Below, piece by piece: positions 13,457 through 20,266 of a stretch of DNA of 35,426 nucleotides. Made by a program: the position numbers and the translations under genes. The notes under the pieces are model-generated. The model did not search any database. It had not been told where the DNA came from and saw only the letters and a list, made by a program, of their open reading frames with translations. How positions within the stretch are numbered: position 1 is the stretch's first letter; each line of letters starts with the position of its first letter. Location of the stretch: contig JBAVAR010000073.1 of the NCBI GenBank assembly GCA_049585815.1, positions 1-35,426 on the forward strand. The letters are read 5' to 3'. The DNA is from DATLSM01 sp049585815. GTDB lineage: Bacteria; Actinomycetota; Thermoleophilia; Solirubrobacterales; 70-9.

Positions 13457-13942
13457 TCAGGCGCCAGGCGTATTGCGGCTGTCGGGGAGATCGCCGTGGG
13501 CGACTTCGAGGTCGCTGAGGTCGACCAAGTCGCGCTCGCGGGCGGCAAAGCGCTTGAGGGCAACGAGGTCGACCAGCGAGCAGATCGGCGCCTGCACGCC
13601 GTCGACGCGGCGGATGTCGGAGCGCGCAAGAAGATCGCCGAAAGCGAACGGCAAGGTGCAGTCAGTGGGCCGATCGATTTCGCCGTGTGGTGTGGCTAGG
13701 TGGATGTTGCGATCTTGGGCGATGGCGCCCTCTGGCAGCGGAGAGCCATCGGGACGGGTTGCAGCCCACTCGGCGATCAAGTGACGAAGACGCTCGACGT
13801 TCTGCGGATCGTGATCGAAGACCGCGTCGATATCCCTGGTAGCGCGCACGACTCCGTGGCGGATCAGGGCGATTCCGCCGATCAGCACGTAGCCGACACC
13901 GTTGCGGTTGAGATCCTCGAGGATCCGGCCGAAACCACTCAC
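13457..13942 (-). CDS. Nucleotidyltransferase-fold protein (AbiEii/MNT-like, probable TA toxin or partner)
   Basis: This 161-aa protein contains YVLIGGIALIRHGVVRATRD, then the Asp pair DIDAVFDHD of the Pol-beta nucleotidyltransferase fold, and a C-terminal CSLVDLVALKRFAARERDLV with charged helix DLSDLEVAHGD. The order 'G-G-x-A-x-x-x-H-G... T-x-D-I-D... D-L-x-A-x-K-x...-R-x-x-D-x-x-D' is that of small minimal nucleotidyltransferases such as AbiEii-type toxins. It overlaps the preceding 71-aa gene by 4 bp (ATGA). The pair looks like a TA module; which member is toxic is inferred from the AbiE/MenT precedent. Confidence 0.75.
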   Translation of the reverse strand: MSGFGRILEDLNRNGVGYVLIGGIALIRHGVVRATRDIDAVFDHDPQNVERLRHLIAEWAATRPDGSPLPEGAIAQDRNIHLATPHGEIDRPTDCTLPFAFGDLLARSDIRRVDGVQAPICSLVDLVALKRFAARERDLVDLSDLEVAHGDLPDSRNTPGA

Positions 13943-14154
13943 CGCTCAGTGCGGCTGGGCTGTGCCAATGCAAGCGCCATGTTGCTCAGCGCGATCCCCT
14001 CAGCCAAGAGGTCTTCGGGATCGCGGCCGCCGTCTCGGATGAGGCGATAGCGGCGCCAGGACTCGCCGGCCGCGCTCTCGTCGCGGCGCGCTTCCGCCGC
14101 ATGGGCCGCATCAGCAGCCTGGGCCAAACGGCTAGGCAAGGATTGCGATGGCAT
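13939..14154 (-). CDS. Small helical protein paired with the nucleotidyltransferase (candidate antitoxin)
   Basis: This 71-aa protein reads MPSQSLPSRLAQAADAAHAA, EARRDESAAGESWRRYRLIR and PEDLLAEGIALSNMALALAQ. It is almost all helix and strongly charged, with no recognised family. ATG 14154 begins 4 bp-overlapped transcription-translation with the NTase gene at 13942, typical of antitoxin-toxin pairs. The larger in-frame extension upstream to 14715 overlaps the plus-strand XRE gene and is not coding. An alternative is a chaperone-like or regulatory partner. Confidence 0.6.
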   Translation of the reverse strand: MPSQSLPSRLAQAADAAHAAEARRDESAAGESWRRYRLIRDGGRDPEDLLAEGIALSNMALALAQPSRTER

Positions 14155-14463
14155 CGCAATCGAGGATACCCGCCGAGCTATGACCAGCCGCAGGTGCAAT
14201 GCCCAGACGGCCCTATTTCGAACCGCTTCCCACTGTCGATGATACGAATCGCGGCGGCCCCGGGCGAGGCAGCAGTTTAGCTTCTGGTTGTGAGCAGGGC
14301 GTCCAGGATATGTCCTGTGCTCTCGCGGGACCCCGGGTATCGCCCGGTTCGCCATGCGGCTGCCACCGCACGCGAAGCGTGCGATCCTGCGGCTGCTGGG
14401 GGGGCGACCCGGGGTCAAAAACGGGGCGGCAGGACGATGGTTGATACCTGATACGGTATCGTA
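14155..14463. other. 309-bp intergenic region between divergent NTase modules
   Basis: No gene is visible. It holds a perfect 7-bp hairpin CGCACGC-GAA-GCGTGCG (14367-14383) and a smaller CCGGG/CCCGG hairpin near 14336. The operator before the XRE gene (14443-14460) lies at its right end. Promoters for both divergent modules should be here; no clear -35/-10 pair stands out. Confidence 0.45.
14443..14460. promoter_or_regulatory. Operator-like inverted repeat before the XRE regulator
   Basis: GATACC-TGATAC-GGTATC is a perfect 6-bp inverted repeat with a 6-bp centre that itself repeats GATAC. It ends 3 nt before the ATG at 14464, in a locally AT-rich patch. Cro/C1-type antitoxins usually bind such sites to repress their own operon. 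Confidence 0.62.
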
Positions 14464-14778
14464 ATGGGCGCCATTGCCACACTCGTACACGAGCTTCGAG
14501 CCACTGCGGGGCTCTCCCAGCGCGACCTGGCGCGGCGGGCCGGGACCTCGCAGCCAGCGATAGCACGCTATGAGCGCGATGTTGCTACCCCTTCCTGGGA
14601 CACACTGGAACGACTCGCACTGGCCTGTGGACAGCGACTGCAGCTGGACGCTCGGCCGCTGGCGGATCCCCACGATGTCGAGCTGGCCGAGGTGTTGCTG
14701 GGTCTCACTCCCCAACAGCGCCTCGCAGCGCTACCCCGCTACACGCGCCTGCGCCAAAGCGTCCGGGAGGCGGGGTGA
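14464..14778 (+). CDS. XRE-family HTH regulator, antitoxin partner of a nucleotidyltransferase
   Basis: This 104-aa protein reads TLVHELRATAGLSQRDLARR, AGTSQPAIARYERDVATPSW and DTLERLALACGQRLQLDARP. That is a Cro/C1-type HTH over residues 5-60 with the usual L-S-Q-x-x-L-A and S-Q-x-x-I-x-R-Y-E. The C-terminal ~40 residues (ELAEVLLGLTPQQRLAALPR) probably contact the partner. It overlaps the following nucleotidyltransferase gene by 4 bp (GTGA). The gene appears leaderless or nearly so, with its operator just upstream. Confidence 0.87.
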   Translation: MGAIATLVHELRATAGLSQRDLARRAGTSQPAIARYERDVATPSWDTLERLALACGQRLQLDARPLADPHDVELAEVLLGLTPQQRLAALPRYTRLRQSVREAG

Positions 14779-15260
14779 GCGAACTCAATCCCGAGAGACT
14801 GCTGCGCTCGCTGCTTGAGCATGGGGTTGAGTTCTACGTGATTGGGGCGCTCGCGGCCTGGTTGCAGGGCAACCCCACGGTCACCCTGGACCTGGACGTG
14901 ATGCCCAAGCGCGACCTGGACAATGCCGAGCGACTCGCCGAGGCACTGAATGCAGTGGAGGCACGGGTGGGGGGCGCTGAAGCCGCAGCTGTGCTCGAGG
15001 GAGCCGACTTTCTCGGCTGGCAGAGCCAGCGCTTTGAAACCGACGCCGGCCCGCTTGACGTGGTGCCGCTCGCCGCCGGGATCGGCGGCTATGAGGACGT
15101 CGCCACGATTGAGCTGAACCTGGGCGATATCTCGGTCCGCGTGCTGACGATCGAGGAGGTGATCTCCTCGAAGGAGGAGTTGGGGCGAGCGAAGGACCGG
15201 GCCGCTTTGCCGGCGCTGTACGCAACACGCGAGGTGCTGCACAAACGCAGGCGCGGTTAG
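14775..15260 (+). CDS. Nucleotidyltransferase-fold toxin candidate paired with XRE antitoxin
   Basis: This 161-aa protein contains FYVIGALAAWLQGNPTVTLD followed by LDVMPKRDLDNAERLAEALN, then GPLDVVPLAAGIGG and EEVISSKEELGRAKDRAALP. It has the minimal Pol-beta fold: a G-A-x-A helix, the D-x-D pair (TLDLDVM), a third acidic strand (LDVVPL) and the C-terminal K-x-x-x-x-R-x-K-D helix. These proteins can add nucleotides to tRNA or other targets as toxins (AbiEii and MenT are precedents). The GTG start at 14775 is coupled to the XRE gene. It is a relative of the 13457 gene but clearly a separate module. Confidence 0.8.
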   Translation: MSELNPERLLRSLLEHGVEFYVIGALAAWLQGNPTVTLDLDVMPKRDLDNAERLAEALNAVEARVGGAEAAAVLEGADFLGWQSQRFETDAGPLDVVPLAAGIGGYEDVATIELNLGDISVRVLTIEEVISSKEELGRAKDRAALPALYATREVLHKRRRG

Positions 15261-15461
15261 CCGGAGACAGTCAGTTTTGGGACCGGCTTAGAGCGGAAGA
15301 TTCCATGGCGCCGACAAGGGGCCCCGGGGTTTAACGTAGGAAGGTAAGGACGGCGCGCATCGTCGGGCTGAGACGGATGCCGCGATCGAAAGGCGGCTCG
15401 CCGCGGTGGGCGATACATGGTTGCGGCCCCTTGACGGCTGAGACACAGGTCGAATCGTGGG
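15261..15461. other. Intergenic region with a short possible protein tail
   Basis: Convergent to the NYN gene. A plus-strand frame, 15341-15442, reads GAHRRAETDAAIERRLAAVG then DTWLRPLDG and stops. It looks like a protein C-terminus but has no start or upstream homology, so it may be another gene scrap. Nothing else is seen. Confidence 0.3.
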
Positions 15462-15836
15462 TTAGAGGGCGTCGAGTCGGTCACGGAATGCAGCAGCTGA
15501 CTCGGCAGCAGCCCCCTTAGCTTGGGCGCGTTCGGCCAGGTCGCGATCTGACGTGACTACGGTTACCTCGCCTTCGGCGAGCCAGCCATCCAGGCGACGA
15601 AGAATCTCCTTGTCGGCGGAGTTGGGACCAGGCTGTGGGGCCCAAACGATCTCGATCTGCTCGGCGGGAAGCGGTCGTGAAGGCGGCTGCTCAAGGACGA
15701 CAGTGACGTCATCGTCTACTTCAGCGGCCCAGCGATCGAGATGGGCGACCAGGCGCTCGATCGCGGCAGAGCGGTCCCGCCACCAGCCGTCGGGGCGGCT
15801 GCCGATCACGTTCATCGCATCGATGACGCGGTGCAT
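15462..15836 (-). CDS. NYN-domain (YacP-like) ribonuclease
   Basis: This 124-aa protein reads MHRVIDAMNVIGSRPDGWWR, VTVVLEQPPSRPLPAEQIEI and VTVVTSDRDLAERAQAKGAA. The first Asp (VIDAMNVIG), the 'S-A-D/N-x-x-I-x-x-x' stretch (PNSADKEILRRL) and T-S-D-R-D-L form the PIN-like acidic pocket of NYN/YacP ribonucleases. No SD is visible on its mRNA. CATACT about 12 nt upstream could be the -10 of a leaderless transcript. Its first 18 codons and upstream sequence are duplicated at 18662-18740. The cellular role is probably RNA turnover; a toxin role cannot be excluded. Confidence 0.8.
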   Translation of the reverse strand: MHRVIDAMNVIGSRPDGWWRDRSAAIERLVAHLDRWAAEVDDDVTVVLEQPPSRPLPAEQIEIVWAPQPGPNSADKEILRRLDGWLAEGEVTVVTSDRDLAERAQAKGAAAESAAAFRDRLDAL

Positions 15837-15943
15837 GTGGGAGGAGTATGGGGCAGGACATATAGGCGCTGATCGTCCTCAGCGAGAGTCTTGAACTCTT
15901 CGAAGGGGCGTCTACCTCGAACCCGGCTGGGCGAGATCGCGAG

Positions 15944-16327
15944 CTAGCAACAGGTTGTGGCCGATCCCCGTGGCTCAAGGCGGGAAAGCTGTCGGTCGAT
16001 CCGCTCCCACGGCCCGCAGCTCGTCGCCACCGAGCGAGCGAGGATGACGCTGGGAATCGCGCCAAGCTCGGGGCAGCCCGGGTAGCCGGTGACGCTGGCG
16101 ACGAGATGGGAGATGCCAAACCAAGTGGGAACGATCGCCAGCGGCCAGAGTGCGACTCGGCCCGGTGCCTGGCGGGAGCCCAACGCCCCGGCGATGGCGA
16201 GGAAGCCAAAGCCGGCGACAGCCCGCGCACCGCGGACCGAGCTCGGCATCCCGCCTCGCCTTCCAAGGTCGCAGCTGGGGCCAGCGCCCGCGGCGGACTG
16301 GACGGAATCGTTCGGCATATCGGACAT
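15944..16327 (-). CDS. Small membrane protein (DUF2892/YgaP-tail-like) under MerR control
   Basis: This 127-aa protein contains the soluble start CDLGRRGGMPSSVRGARAVA, two hydrophobic stretches (GFGFLAIAGALGSRQ; RVALWPLAIVPTWFGISHLV) and TGYPGCPELGAIPS, then TSCGPWERIDRQL. The R-x-x-R-x-x-x-G-x... hydrophobic... T-G-x-x-x-C-P pattern resembles DUF2892-type membrane proteins, often linked to sulfur or metal stress. AAAGGGG fits ATG 16327 rather than the ATG 6 nt upstream. A promoter with 19-bp spacing and a divergent merR gene lie directly upstream, so it is most likely the regulator's target. Confidence 0.68.
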   Translation of the reverse strand: MSDMPNDSVQSAAGAGPSCDLGRRGGMPSSVRGARAVAGFGFLAIAGALGSRQAPGRVALWPLAIVPTWFGISHLVASVTGYPGCPELGAIPSVILARSVATSCGPWERIDRQLSRLEPRGSATTCC

Positions 16328-16356
16328 GTGCATCCCCTTTCCTCGGTTTCCGAAGC

Positions 16357-16387
16357 GGTCTATCACCTGAAGTAAGGTTTAAGTCAA
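16357..16387 (-). promoter_or_regulatory. MerR-type promoter with 19-bp spacer
   Basis: On the minus strand TTGACT (top 16382-16387) and TAGACC (top 16357-16362) are 19 bp apart. The spacer holds the dyad ACCT-TACTTC-AGGT. Over-long spacers with a dyad between -35 and -10 are the signature of MerR-family activation by DNA untwisting. The promoter reads towards the membrane gene; merR starts 4 bp beyond the -35. Confidence 0.78.
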
Positions 16388-16390
16388 GCC

Positions 16391-16813
16391 GTGTCAGCAA
16401 ATGACAGAGAACGCACTATCGGGGAGGCAGCCGAGCGCTGCAGCGTGCCGGCGTCAACGCTTCGGTATTGGGAGAGGATCGGGCTTCTCTCCGCCCCTCG
16501 GCGGGTTGGAGGTAAGCGCCGCTATGACCCCGGCGCGATGCGAGAAATTGAGGTGGTTGCGTCGGCGAAGCAGGCGGGGTTCTCGCTGGATGAGATCCGG
16601 GTGATCCTCGCCGGCTTCTCAGAGGAAGCCCCGCCTTCGGAGGTCTGGCGCCGGCTAGCCGGTCGCAAGCTTGCGGAGGTGGAGCGAACGCTCGCCGAGG
16701 CAACGTCGATGAAGAAATTCCTGGAGGCGGGGTTGCGCTGCGAGTGCCTCAACCTCGAAGAGTGCCTGGGCCAAGCCGATGGTGCGCTGAAACTGGACAG
16801 AGCGGGATGCTGA
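16391..16813 (+). CDS. MerR-family transcriptional regulator with C-terminal cysteines
   Basis: This 140-aa protein has the winged HTH RTIGEAAERCSVPASTLRYW and ERIGLLSAPRRVGGKRRYDP (residues 8-50), a DEIRVILAGF helix, and a dimerisation coiled coil (LAGRKLAEVERTLAEATSMK). It ends GLRCECLNLEECLGQ, a C-x-C-x5-C cluster near residues 115-125 that could bind a metal or sense thiols. The start is GTG 16391 with little or no leader. The divergent 19-bp-spacer promoter at 16357-16387 is its expected target. The inducer is unknown; a thiophilic metal or electrophile is the natural guess. Confidence 0.9.
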   Translation: MSANDRERTIGEAAERCSVPASTLRYWERIGLLSAPRRVGGKRRYDPGAMREIEVVASAKQAGFSLDEIRVILAGFSEEAPPSEVWRRLAGRKLAEVERTLAEATSMKKFLEAGLRCECLNLEECLGQADGALKLDRAGC

Positions 16814-17034
16814 CCGCTTTCGGAGCGCTCGCGGTAACTGCCATGGTGGTGATGTATGGGCTCGAGCGCCGCGATCCGCGCTTCACGCTTGGTTTCGCCT
16901 GTGCCTGTCTGCTCTCAAGCGCTTACGGCTTCCTGATCGGGGCGTGGCCGTTCGGCGTCGTCGAGGTGATCTGGGCAGGAGTGGCGGTGAGCCGCTATCA
17001 GAGTCTGCGGGCACCGCGAGGCCAGTCGTATTAA
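16807..17034 (+). CDS. Two-helix membrane protein downstream of merR
   Basis: This 75-aa protein has hydrophobic segments MLTAFGALAVTAMVVMYGLE and FACACLLSSAYGFLIGAWPF plus FGVVEVIWAGVAVSRY, separated by a short charged loop ERRDPRFT. No family is recognised with certainty; small proteins of this kind (CBU_0592-like) are common. ATG 16807 overlaps the end of merR by 7 bp with AGCGGG upstream, so the two are co-transcribed. It may take part in the same response as the divergent membrane protein. Confidence 0.65.
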   Translation: MLTAFGALAVTAMVVMYGLERRDPRFTLGFACACLLSSAYGFLIGAWPFGVVEVIWAGVAVSRYQSLRAPRGQSY

Positions 17035-17145
17035 TACCGAGATGGATAACTTCGGGATATAACGCTTGAAAATTCGCCCGTTTGCAGCGCTGGATAGAAC
17101 CAGCCTTCTCTCGATGGGGCTGTTGTATTCGATCGGCAGGCCCGT

Positions 17146-17361
17146 CTAAAAACCGTAGCGGATGAATTTGAAGCTGCAGTAGTTGAAGCCGAAGGCCAAG
17201 ACGGTGTTGTTCGCCTTGTTGCCGTTTTCGATGAACCGTGCGGTCAGGCGCTGGGCCTTGATGGGGTGGTTCAGCCGCAACTGGGCGGTGATCTGTTGCA
17301 GATACTCCTCCTGTCGGTTGAGGTAGACGAACCACTTTTCGAGGCGGGCGGCGTCGACCCA
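17146..17361 (-). pseudogene. 3' fragment of the RYGF-ending secreted protein (copy 2)
   Basis: The minus-strand frame reads VDAARLEKWFVYLNRQEEYL, QQITAQLRLNHPIKAQRLTA and NYCSFKFIRYGF, stop. It matches the last ~70 codons of the intact gene at 20486-20983 almost residue for residue. The signal peptide and N-terminal half are missing. At about 17360 it joins a fragment of an isochorismatase-like hydrolase in another frame. Confidence 0.85.
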
Positions 17362-17789
17362 GCCAATTCTACCGCCAGCTCGGCCGCGCTGGCAAGGCTG
17401 ACACCGATGTTGGCGAGCTCGCGCTTGCCGCGCTCATAGAGGCCCGAAACCGCATCGCGAGGGAGCGCAATCCGGAAGTCACGCTCGCTGGCCTCATAGA
17501 TCGAGGTGCGCGGGCAGTTGGAAAAATTGCAGCCGCAGAAGACCAGCGTTGTCACCTGCTGTTCTCGCAGATGATGCTCCAGCGGGGTGTCATAGAAGGC
17601 GCCCCAGCGCGGCTTGTAGATCGCATCCTCCCGCGGCCCGAGGGCTTGAATCCCGCCAGCGAGCAGTAGCTCGTGATCAAGCGACTGTCCCGGCACTGGC
17701 AGTAACTGTGGGGCGAGCTGTGAGCCCTGTGTACCGCAGGCAAGTACCCGCGCACCGTCCTCAACCGACAGGCGCCGGCATAGGTCCAC
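17362..17789 (-). pseudogene. Truncated isochorismatase-like cysteine hydrolase
   Basis: The minus-strand frame reads DLCRRLSVEDGARVLACGTQ, DAIYKPRWGAFYDTPLEHHL, TTLVFCGCNFSNCPRTSIYE and RDFRIALPRDAVSGLYERGK. The catalytic Lys (YKPR) and Cys (SNCPRTS) regions of the isochorismatase-like fold are present. The N-terminal strand with the catalytic Asp (V-I-D-x-Q) is absent, and a stop lies just upstream. The 3' end is fused at about 17362 to the RYGF remnant. It is therefore a double-ended fragment and presumably inactive. Confidence 0.75.
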
Positions 17790-17931
17790 GTTGCTTGCAT
17801 CAAGTCATGGATCCTCCTCGGAATCGCAAGCGAACAGGGACTGCTGCTCTACCAGTCCGACCCGCAAACCAGTTTGGCTGTTCGTCAAAGATCTCGCTCC
17901 TGTCGCACTGGGGCGCTACCCTGAGATCACT

Positions 17932-18099
17932 GTGAAGCACGTGGTCCTGAGCAGCACCCCCACCGCCGAGAAACCGGCACTGAGCGATGAGCAGCGCGCC
18001 GAGCGACTGCGGCTGCTCGCCGAGCGGCTGCGCAGGCCAGACGGGTTTGATCGCGACACGCTCAGACAGATCGAGAAGCTGACCGGCGCCGAGCGGTAG
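17932..18099 (+). CDS. Small VapB-like antitoxin
   Basis: This 55-aa protein starts at GTG 17932: VKHVVLSSTPTAEKPALSDE, QRAERLRLLAERLRRPDGFD, RDTLRQIEKLTGAER. It is short and strongly charged, without a clear DNA-binding domain in the N-terminal part. Its place 8 bp before a PIN-toxin gene on the same strand makes it the cognate antitoxin. The in-frame extension upstream overlaps the isochorismatase remnant and looks non-coding. No strong SD is seen; CTACCCT just upstream could be a -10. Confidence 0.62.
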   Translation: MKHVVLSSTPTAEKPALSDEQRAERLRLLAERLRRPDGFDRDTLRQIEKLTGAER

Positions 18100-18107
18100 C
18101 CGCCGCG

Positions 18108-18548
18108 GTGGACGCCGTCGAGCTGCTGCGCAGCGACGCCCCGTTCATCGCCGACACCTCGGCATGGTGGCGCGTCGCGTCGCTCCCCAGCGAGCTCGGC
18201 GCCCTCCTGCAAGCAGCGGTCATCGACGACCGACTGTGGATCACGCCGATCGTGCGGATGGAGATCCTCTACTCCGCGCGCAGCACCTCCGAGTACGTCG
18301 CGCTGGAGACCGAGCTCGACGCGCTACGGATCATCCGCAATGATCGCTCTGTGACCGACGCCGCGATGCAGGCGATCGGTGAGTTGGCCGAACACAGTGA
18401 CGGATACCACCGCGTGCCGCCTACCGACGCGCTGATTGCCGCCGCCGCGGCCGAGCACGGCGGTATTGCGCTGCTGCACCGCGACGCGCACTTCGACAGG
18501 CTAGCCGAGGTCCTCACGTTCCAGGGCGTCCAACTCCCAGGACCCTGA
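18108..18548 (+). CDS. vapC: VapC-type PIN-domain RNase toxin
   Basis: This 146-aa protein (GTG start) shows FIADTSAWWRVASLPSELGA (first Asp), ITPIVRMEILYSARSTSEYV (Glu), HRVPPTDALIAAAAAEHGGI (Asp) and LLHRDAHFDRLAEVLTFQGV (Asp). All acidic PIN positions are present, so it should be an active Mg2+-dependent ribonuclease. It follows the 55-aa antitoxin by 8 bp. Downstream there is only gene debris. Confidence 0.88.
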   Translation: MDAVELLRSDAPFIADTSAWWRVASLPSELGALLQAAVIDDRLWITPIVRMEILYSARSTSEYVALETELDALRIIRNDRSVTDAAMQAIGELAEHSDGYHRVPPTDALIAAAAAEHGGIALLHRDAHFDRLAEVLTFQGVQLPGP

Positions 18549-18661
18549 CCTTCGCTCTCCGGCCCCTCCGCGCAGAAATCGAGGGTCATCCCGCGAGACG
18601 CCCAAGCATCGTCGAAATGCGATAGCGACGGAAGGCCACTGGGGCACTGCAGGGGATCCGG

Positions 18662-18740
18662 CACCAGCCGTCGGGGCGGCTGCCGATCACGTTCATCGCA
18701 TCGATGACGCGGTGCATAGGTGGGGAGTATGGGGCAGGAG
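18662..18740 (-). pseudogene. Duplicated 5' end and leader of the NYN ribonuclease gene
   Basis: The minus-strand frame from ATG 18717 reads MHRVIDAMNVIGSRPDGW and then diverges. The 56 bp 18662-18717 are identical to 15781-15836, and a further ~22 bp upstream (TATGGGGCAGGA on the top strand) also match. Only 18 codons remain, so there is no functional NYN domain. It is a scar of duplication or recombination. Confidence 0.85.
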
Positions 18741-18868
18741 GAAGAGGCTCGATTCGAACCCGCGAAAAGAGTCGATGACTGCGATGGGGAGGCGCCTTCT
18801 CCCACCACCAGAGCCGGATGCCCCGTAGGCAACCTGGCCGGCCACGGCTTGGAGCTTCAGCTTTGCTC

Positions 18869-19072
18869 TTAGCCGAAGAACGAACCGGTGAATTTGCCGC
18901 CTTTGCTGCAGCCGGCGGTGCCCTTCCTACAGGTTCCACCTGGCTTCTGCCGGGGTGGTGCCAGTCTGACCATGGAAGGATTGGCAGATGCGGCGGCCGT
19001 CGAGATTGTCGCCACACCACCGATCGAACCGACCACCGCGATGAAGACGGCAAGCATCCTGTTGCGGATCAA
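18869..19072 (-). CDS. Small secreted Cys-containing peptide
   Basis: This 67-aa protein starts at TTG 19072 with AAAGGA 7 nt upstream. It has a signal peptide MIRNRMLAVFIAVVGSIGGV with cleavage likely after STAAASA (about 29). The mature ~38 residues are basic and glycine-rich (APPRQKPGG, GTCRKGTAGCSKGGKFTG) with two Cys, ending GSFFG. No family is recognised. The signal peptide, SD and codon pattern support a real gene. It could be a secreted peptide of the same kind as the RYGF-ending proteins nearby. Confidence 0.6.
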   Translation of the reverse strand: MIRNRMLAVFIAVVGSIGGVATISTAAASANPSMVRLAPPRQKPGGTCRKGTAGCSKGGKFTGSFFG

Positions 19073-19287
19073 AGTGAGTCCTTTCGGCTCTTGTGAACGC
19101 TCGTCAAAACGGGCCCGACTTGAGGCTTCTGACGGCGAAGTCTCGCCCTCTCCTGACCGGGTGATGTGTCAATTGTGTGAAGCTGATTTCCGGCCTACGG
19201 AGTGGCAATCTCGTCGACGAAACCTCCGAGCCTCCCAAAAGGCAACCCCGCGACCGCCACAGGGTCCAACCAGGGCGTGGCTCCATC

Positions 19288-19366
19288 TCAAGAGCCGTAG
19301 CGGATGAACTTGAGGCTGCAGTAGTTGAAGCCGAAGGCGAGAATGGTGTTGTTCGCCTTGTTGCCG
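19288..19366 (-). pseudogene. Short 3' fragment of the RYGF-family gene (copy 3)
   Basis: The minus strand reads GNKANNTILAFGFNYCSLKF then IRYGS, stop at 19288. This matches the last ~25 codons of the 20486-20983 gene (GNKANNTVLAFGFNYCSFKF), with the final Phe changed to Ser. Everything upstream is lost. It is the third copy of this 3' end in 3.8 kb. Confidence 0.8.
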
Positions 19367-19445
19367 CGCGCTTGAGAAGTCAGGGACCCTGATCTGAAGG
19401 TTCATTCGCAAACTATGAGGCGAGGTCGTTGAGGAGATCCGAACC

Positions 19446-19838
19446 TCAGTCTGTGGAGTTTCCCGAGTCGCCAAGCATCGCTTCGACTGCGGTAACAAAG
19501 TCTGCGGCGCCGTCGACGAAGCGCTCGGCATCGGAGGGATCCGGCGTAACCGCTTCATAGTCACCTCCCTCGCGAGCTTCCTGAGCCTGCTGGGCGAGGG
19601 AATGGAGGTGCTGGTCGAATGCACCGGTGGCGACAAAACGCTTGTGAAAAAGGGCCCAGGTACCGCCGTGGCGGCGGGCGTATTCCTCATGCTCGGAGAG
19701 GGCCGCGCGCGCTGCATAGAGCATCGCGTAGTAGGCGGCACTGACGGCGGCCTCCAAGTGTCCGGCCGCGAAGAGTTCGGGCGCCGCCGCGACGCGATCG
19801 CGGGCCTGGTCTATGAACTCCTTGGATCGGGGGCTCAC
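19446..19838 (-). CDS. HEPN-domain protein of a HEPN/MNT toxin-antitoxin pair
   Basis: This 130-aa protein reads EFIDQARDRVAAAPELFAAG, LEAAVSAAYYAMLYAARAAL and FVATGAFDQHLHSLAQQAQE, then AREGGDYE. The A-A-Y-Y-A-x-x-x-A-A-R-A-x-L helix, H-G-x-x-x-x-F-x-x-x-F-V and 'R-x-x-x-D-Y' are the marks of the HEPN family that pairs with minimal nucleotidyltransferases. HEPN partners are usually RNases inactivated by nucleotide transfer from the MNT. It overlaps the MNT gene by 4 bp (19835-19838). Confidence 0.85.
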   Translation of the reverse strand: MSPRSKEFIDQARDRVAAAPELFAAGHLEAAVSAAYYAMLYAARAALSEHEEYARRHGGTWALFHKRFVATGAFDQHLHSLAQQAQEAREGGDYEAVTPDPSDAERFVDGAADFVTAVEAMLGDSGNSTD

Positions 19839-20266
19839 CTATAGATCTCCTCCTCCAGGTCACCGCCGACGAGGATGAGCTTGTCGCGGTCGACCTCCTG
19901 GAAGAAGAAGCTACGGATGCGACGGCGATCACGCAGCCAATCCACGTCGTAGACGCGCAGCGAGTAATAGGGCGGGCTGTCGCCCTCGGCCTCGATGGCG
20001 TGCATGACCGCAAGCGCGAGATCTCGGCGAACGGCGTTGGGATCGCGCCCGGATTCGACGATGGCCATCATGTCGATGTCCGAGCGGCGGTCGTAGTGGG
20101 TCTCATTCGGATCGGCCTCGCCGCGAGCCCGGGAGCCGTAGAGCCATAGGGCAAGTAGGTCCTCACCGAGCTCGGACTGGAGCAAATTGACGATGCGCTC
20201 GATGGCCCGGCGCTCCGTGTCGTTAAGGGCCGCGCGACTGATGGCGTCCTCAGGCTGCGTGGTCAC
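19835..20266 (-). CDS. Minimal nucleotidyltransferase (MNT) partner of the HEPN protein
   Basis: About 143 aa from GTG 20266 (VTTQPEDAISRAALNDTERR). It contains the catalytic block ALWLYGSRARGEADPNETHY (G-S-R-A-R-G) and DRRSDIDMMAIVESGRDPNA (D-I-D), plus the C-terminal strand/helix YSLRVYDVDWLRDRRRIRSF. These are the MNT hallmarks of MNT/HEPN modules, in which MNT modifies and silences the HEPN RNase. The start lies inside a perfect 12-bp inverted repeat, implying autoregulation. An in-frame extension further upstream looks non-coding. Confidence 0.87.
   Translation of the reverse strand: MTTQPEDAISRAALNDTERRAIERIVNLLQSELGEDLLALWLYGSRARGEADPNETHYDRRSDIDMMAIVESGRDPNAVRRDLALAVMHAIEAEGDSPPYYSLRVYDVDWLRDRRRIRSFFFQEVDRDKLILVGGDLEEEIYR

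Noticed and set aside
14218..14231. A 12-bp match (AACCGCTTCCCA) to the outer arm of the 10241 inverted repeat
   Set aside because: Too short and unpaired here; it may be chance in GC-rich intergenic DNA.
15257..15484. 75-codon minus-strand frame after the XRE/NTase pair
   Set aside because: Pro/Arg-biased with no conserved features; it overlaps the end of the NYN gene in another frame.
18745..18800. GATTCGAACCC, resembling a tRNA T-loop on the minus strand
   Set aside because: The T-stem does not pair, no acceptor, anticodon or D arm is found nearby, and no CCA end is present.
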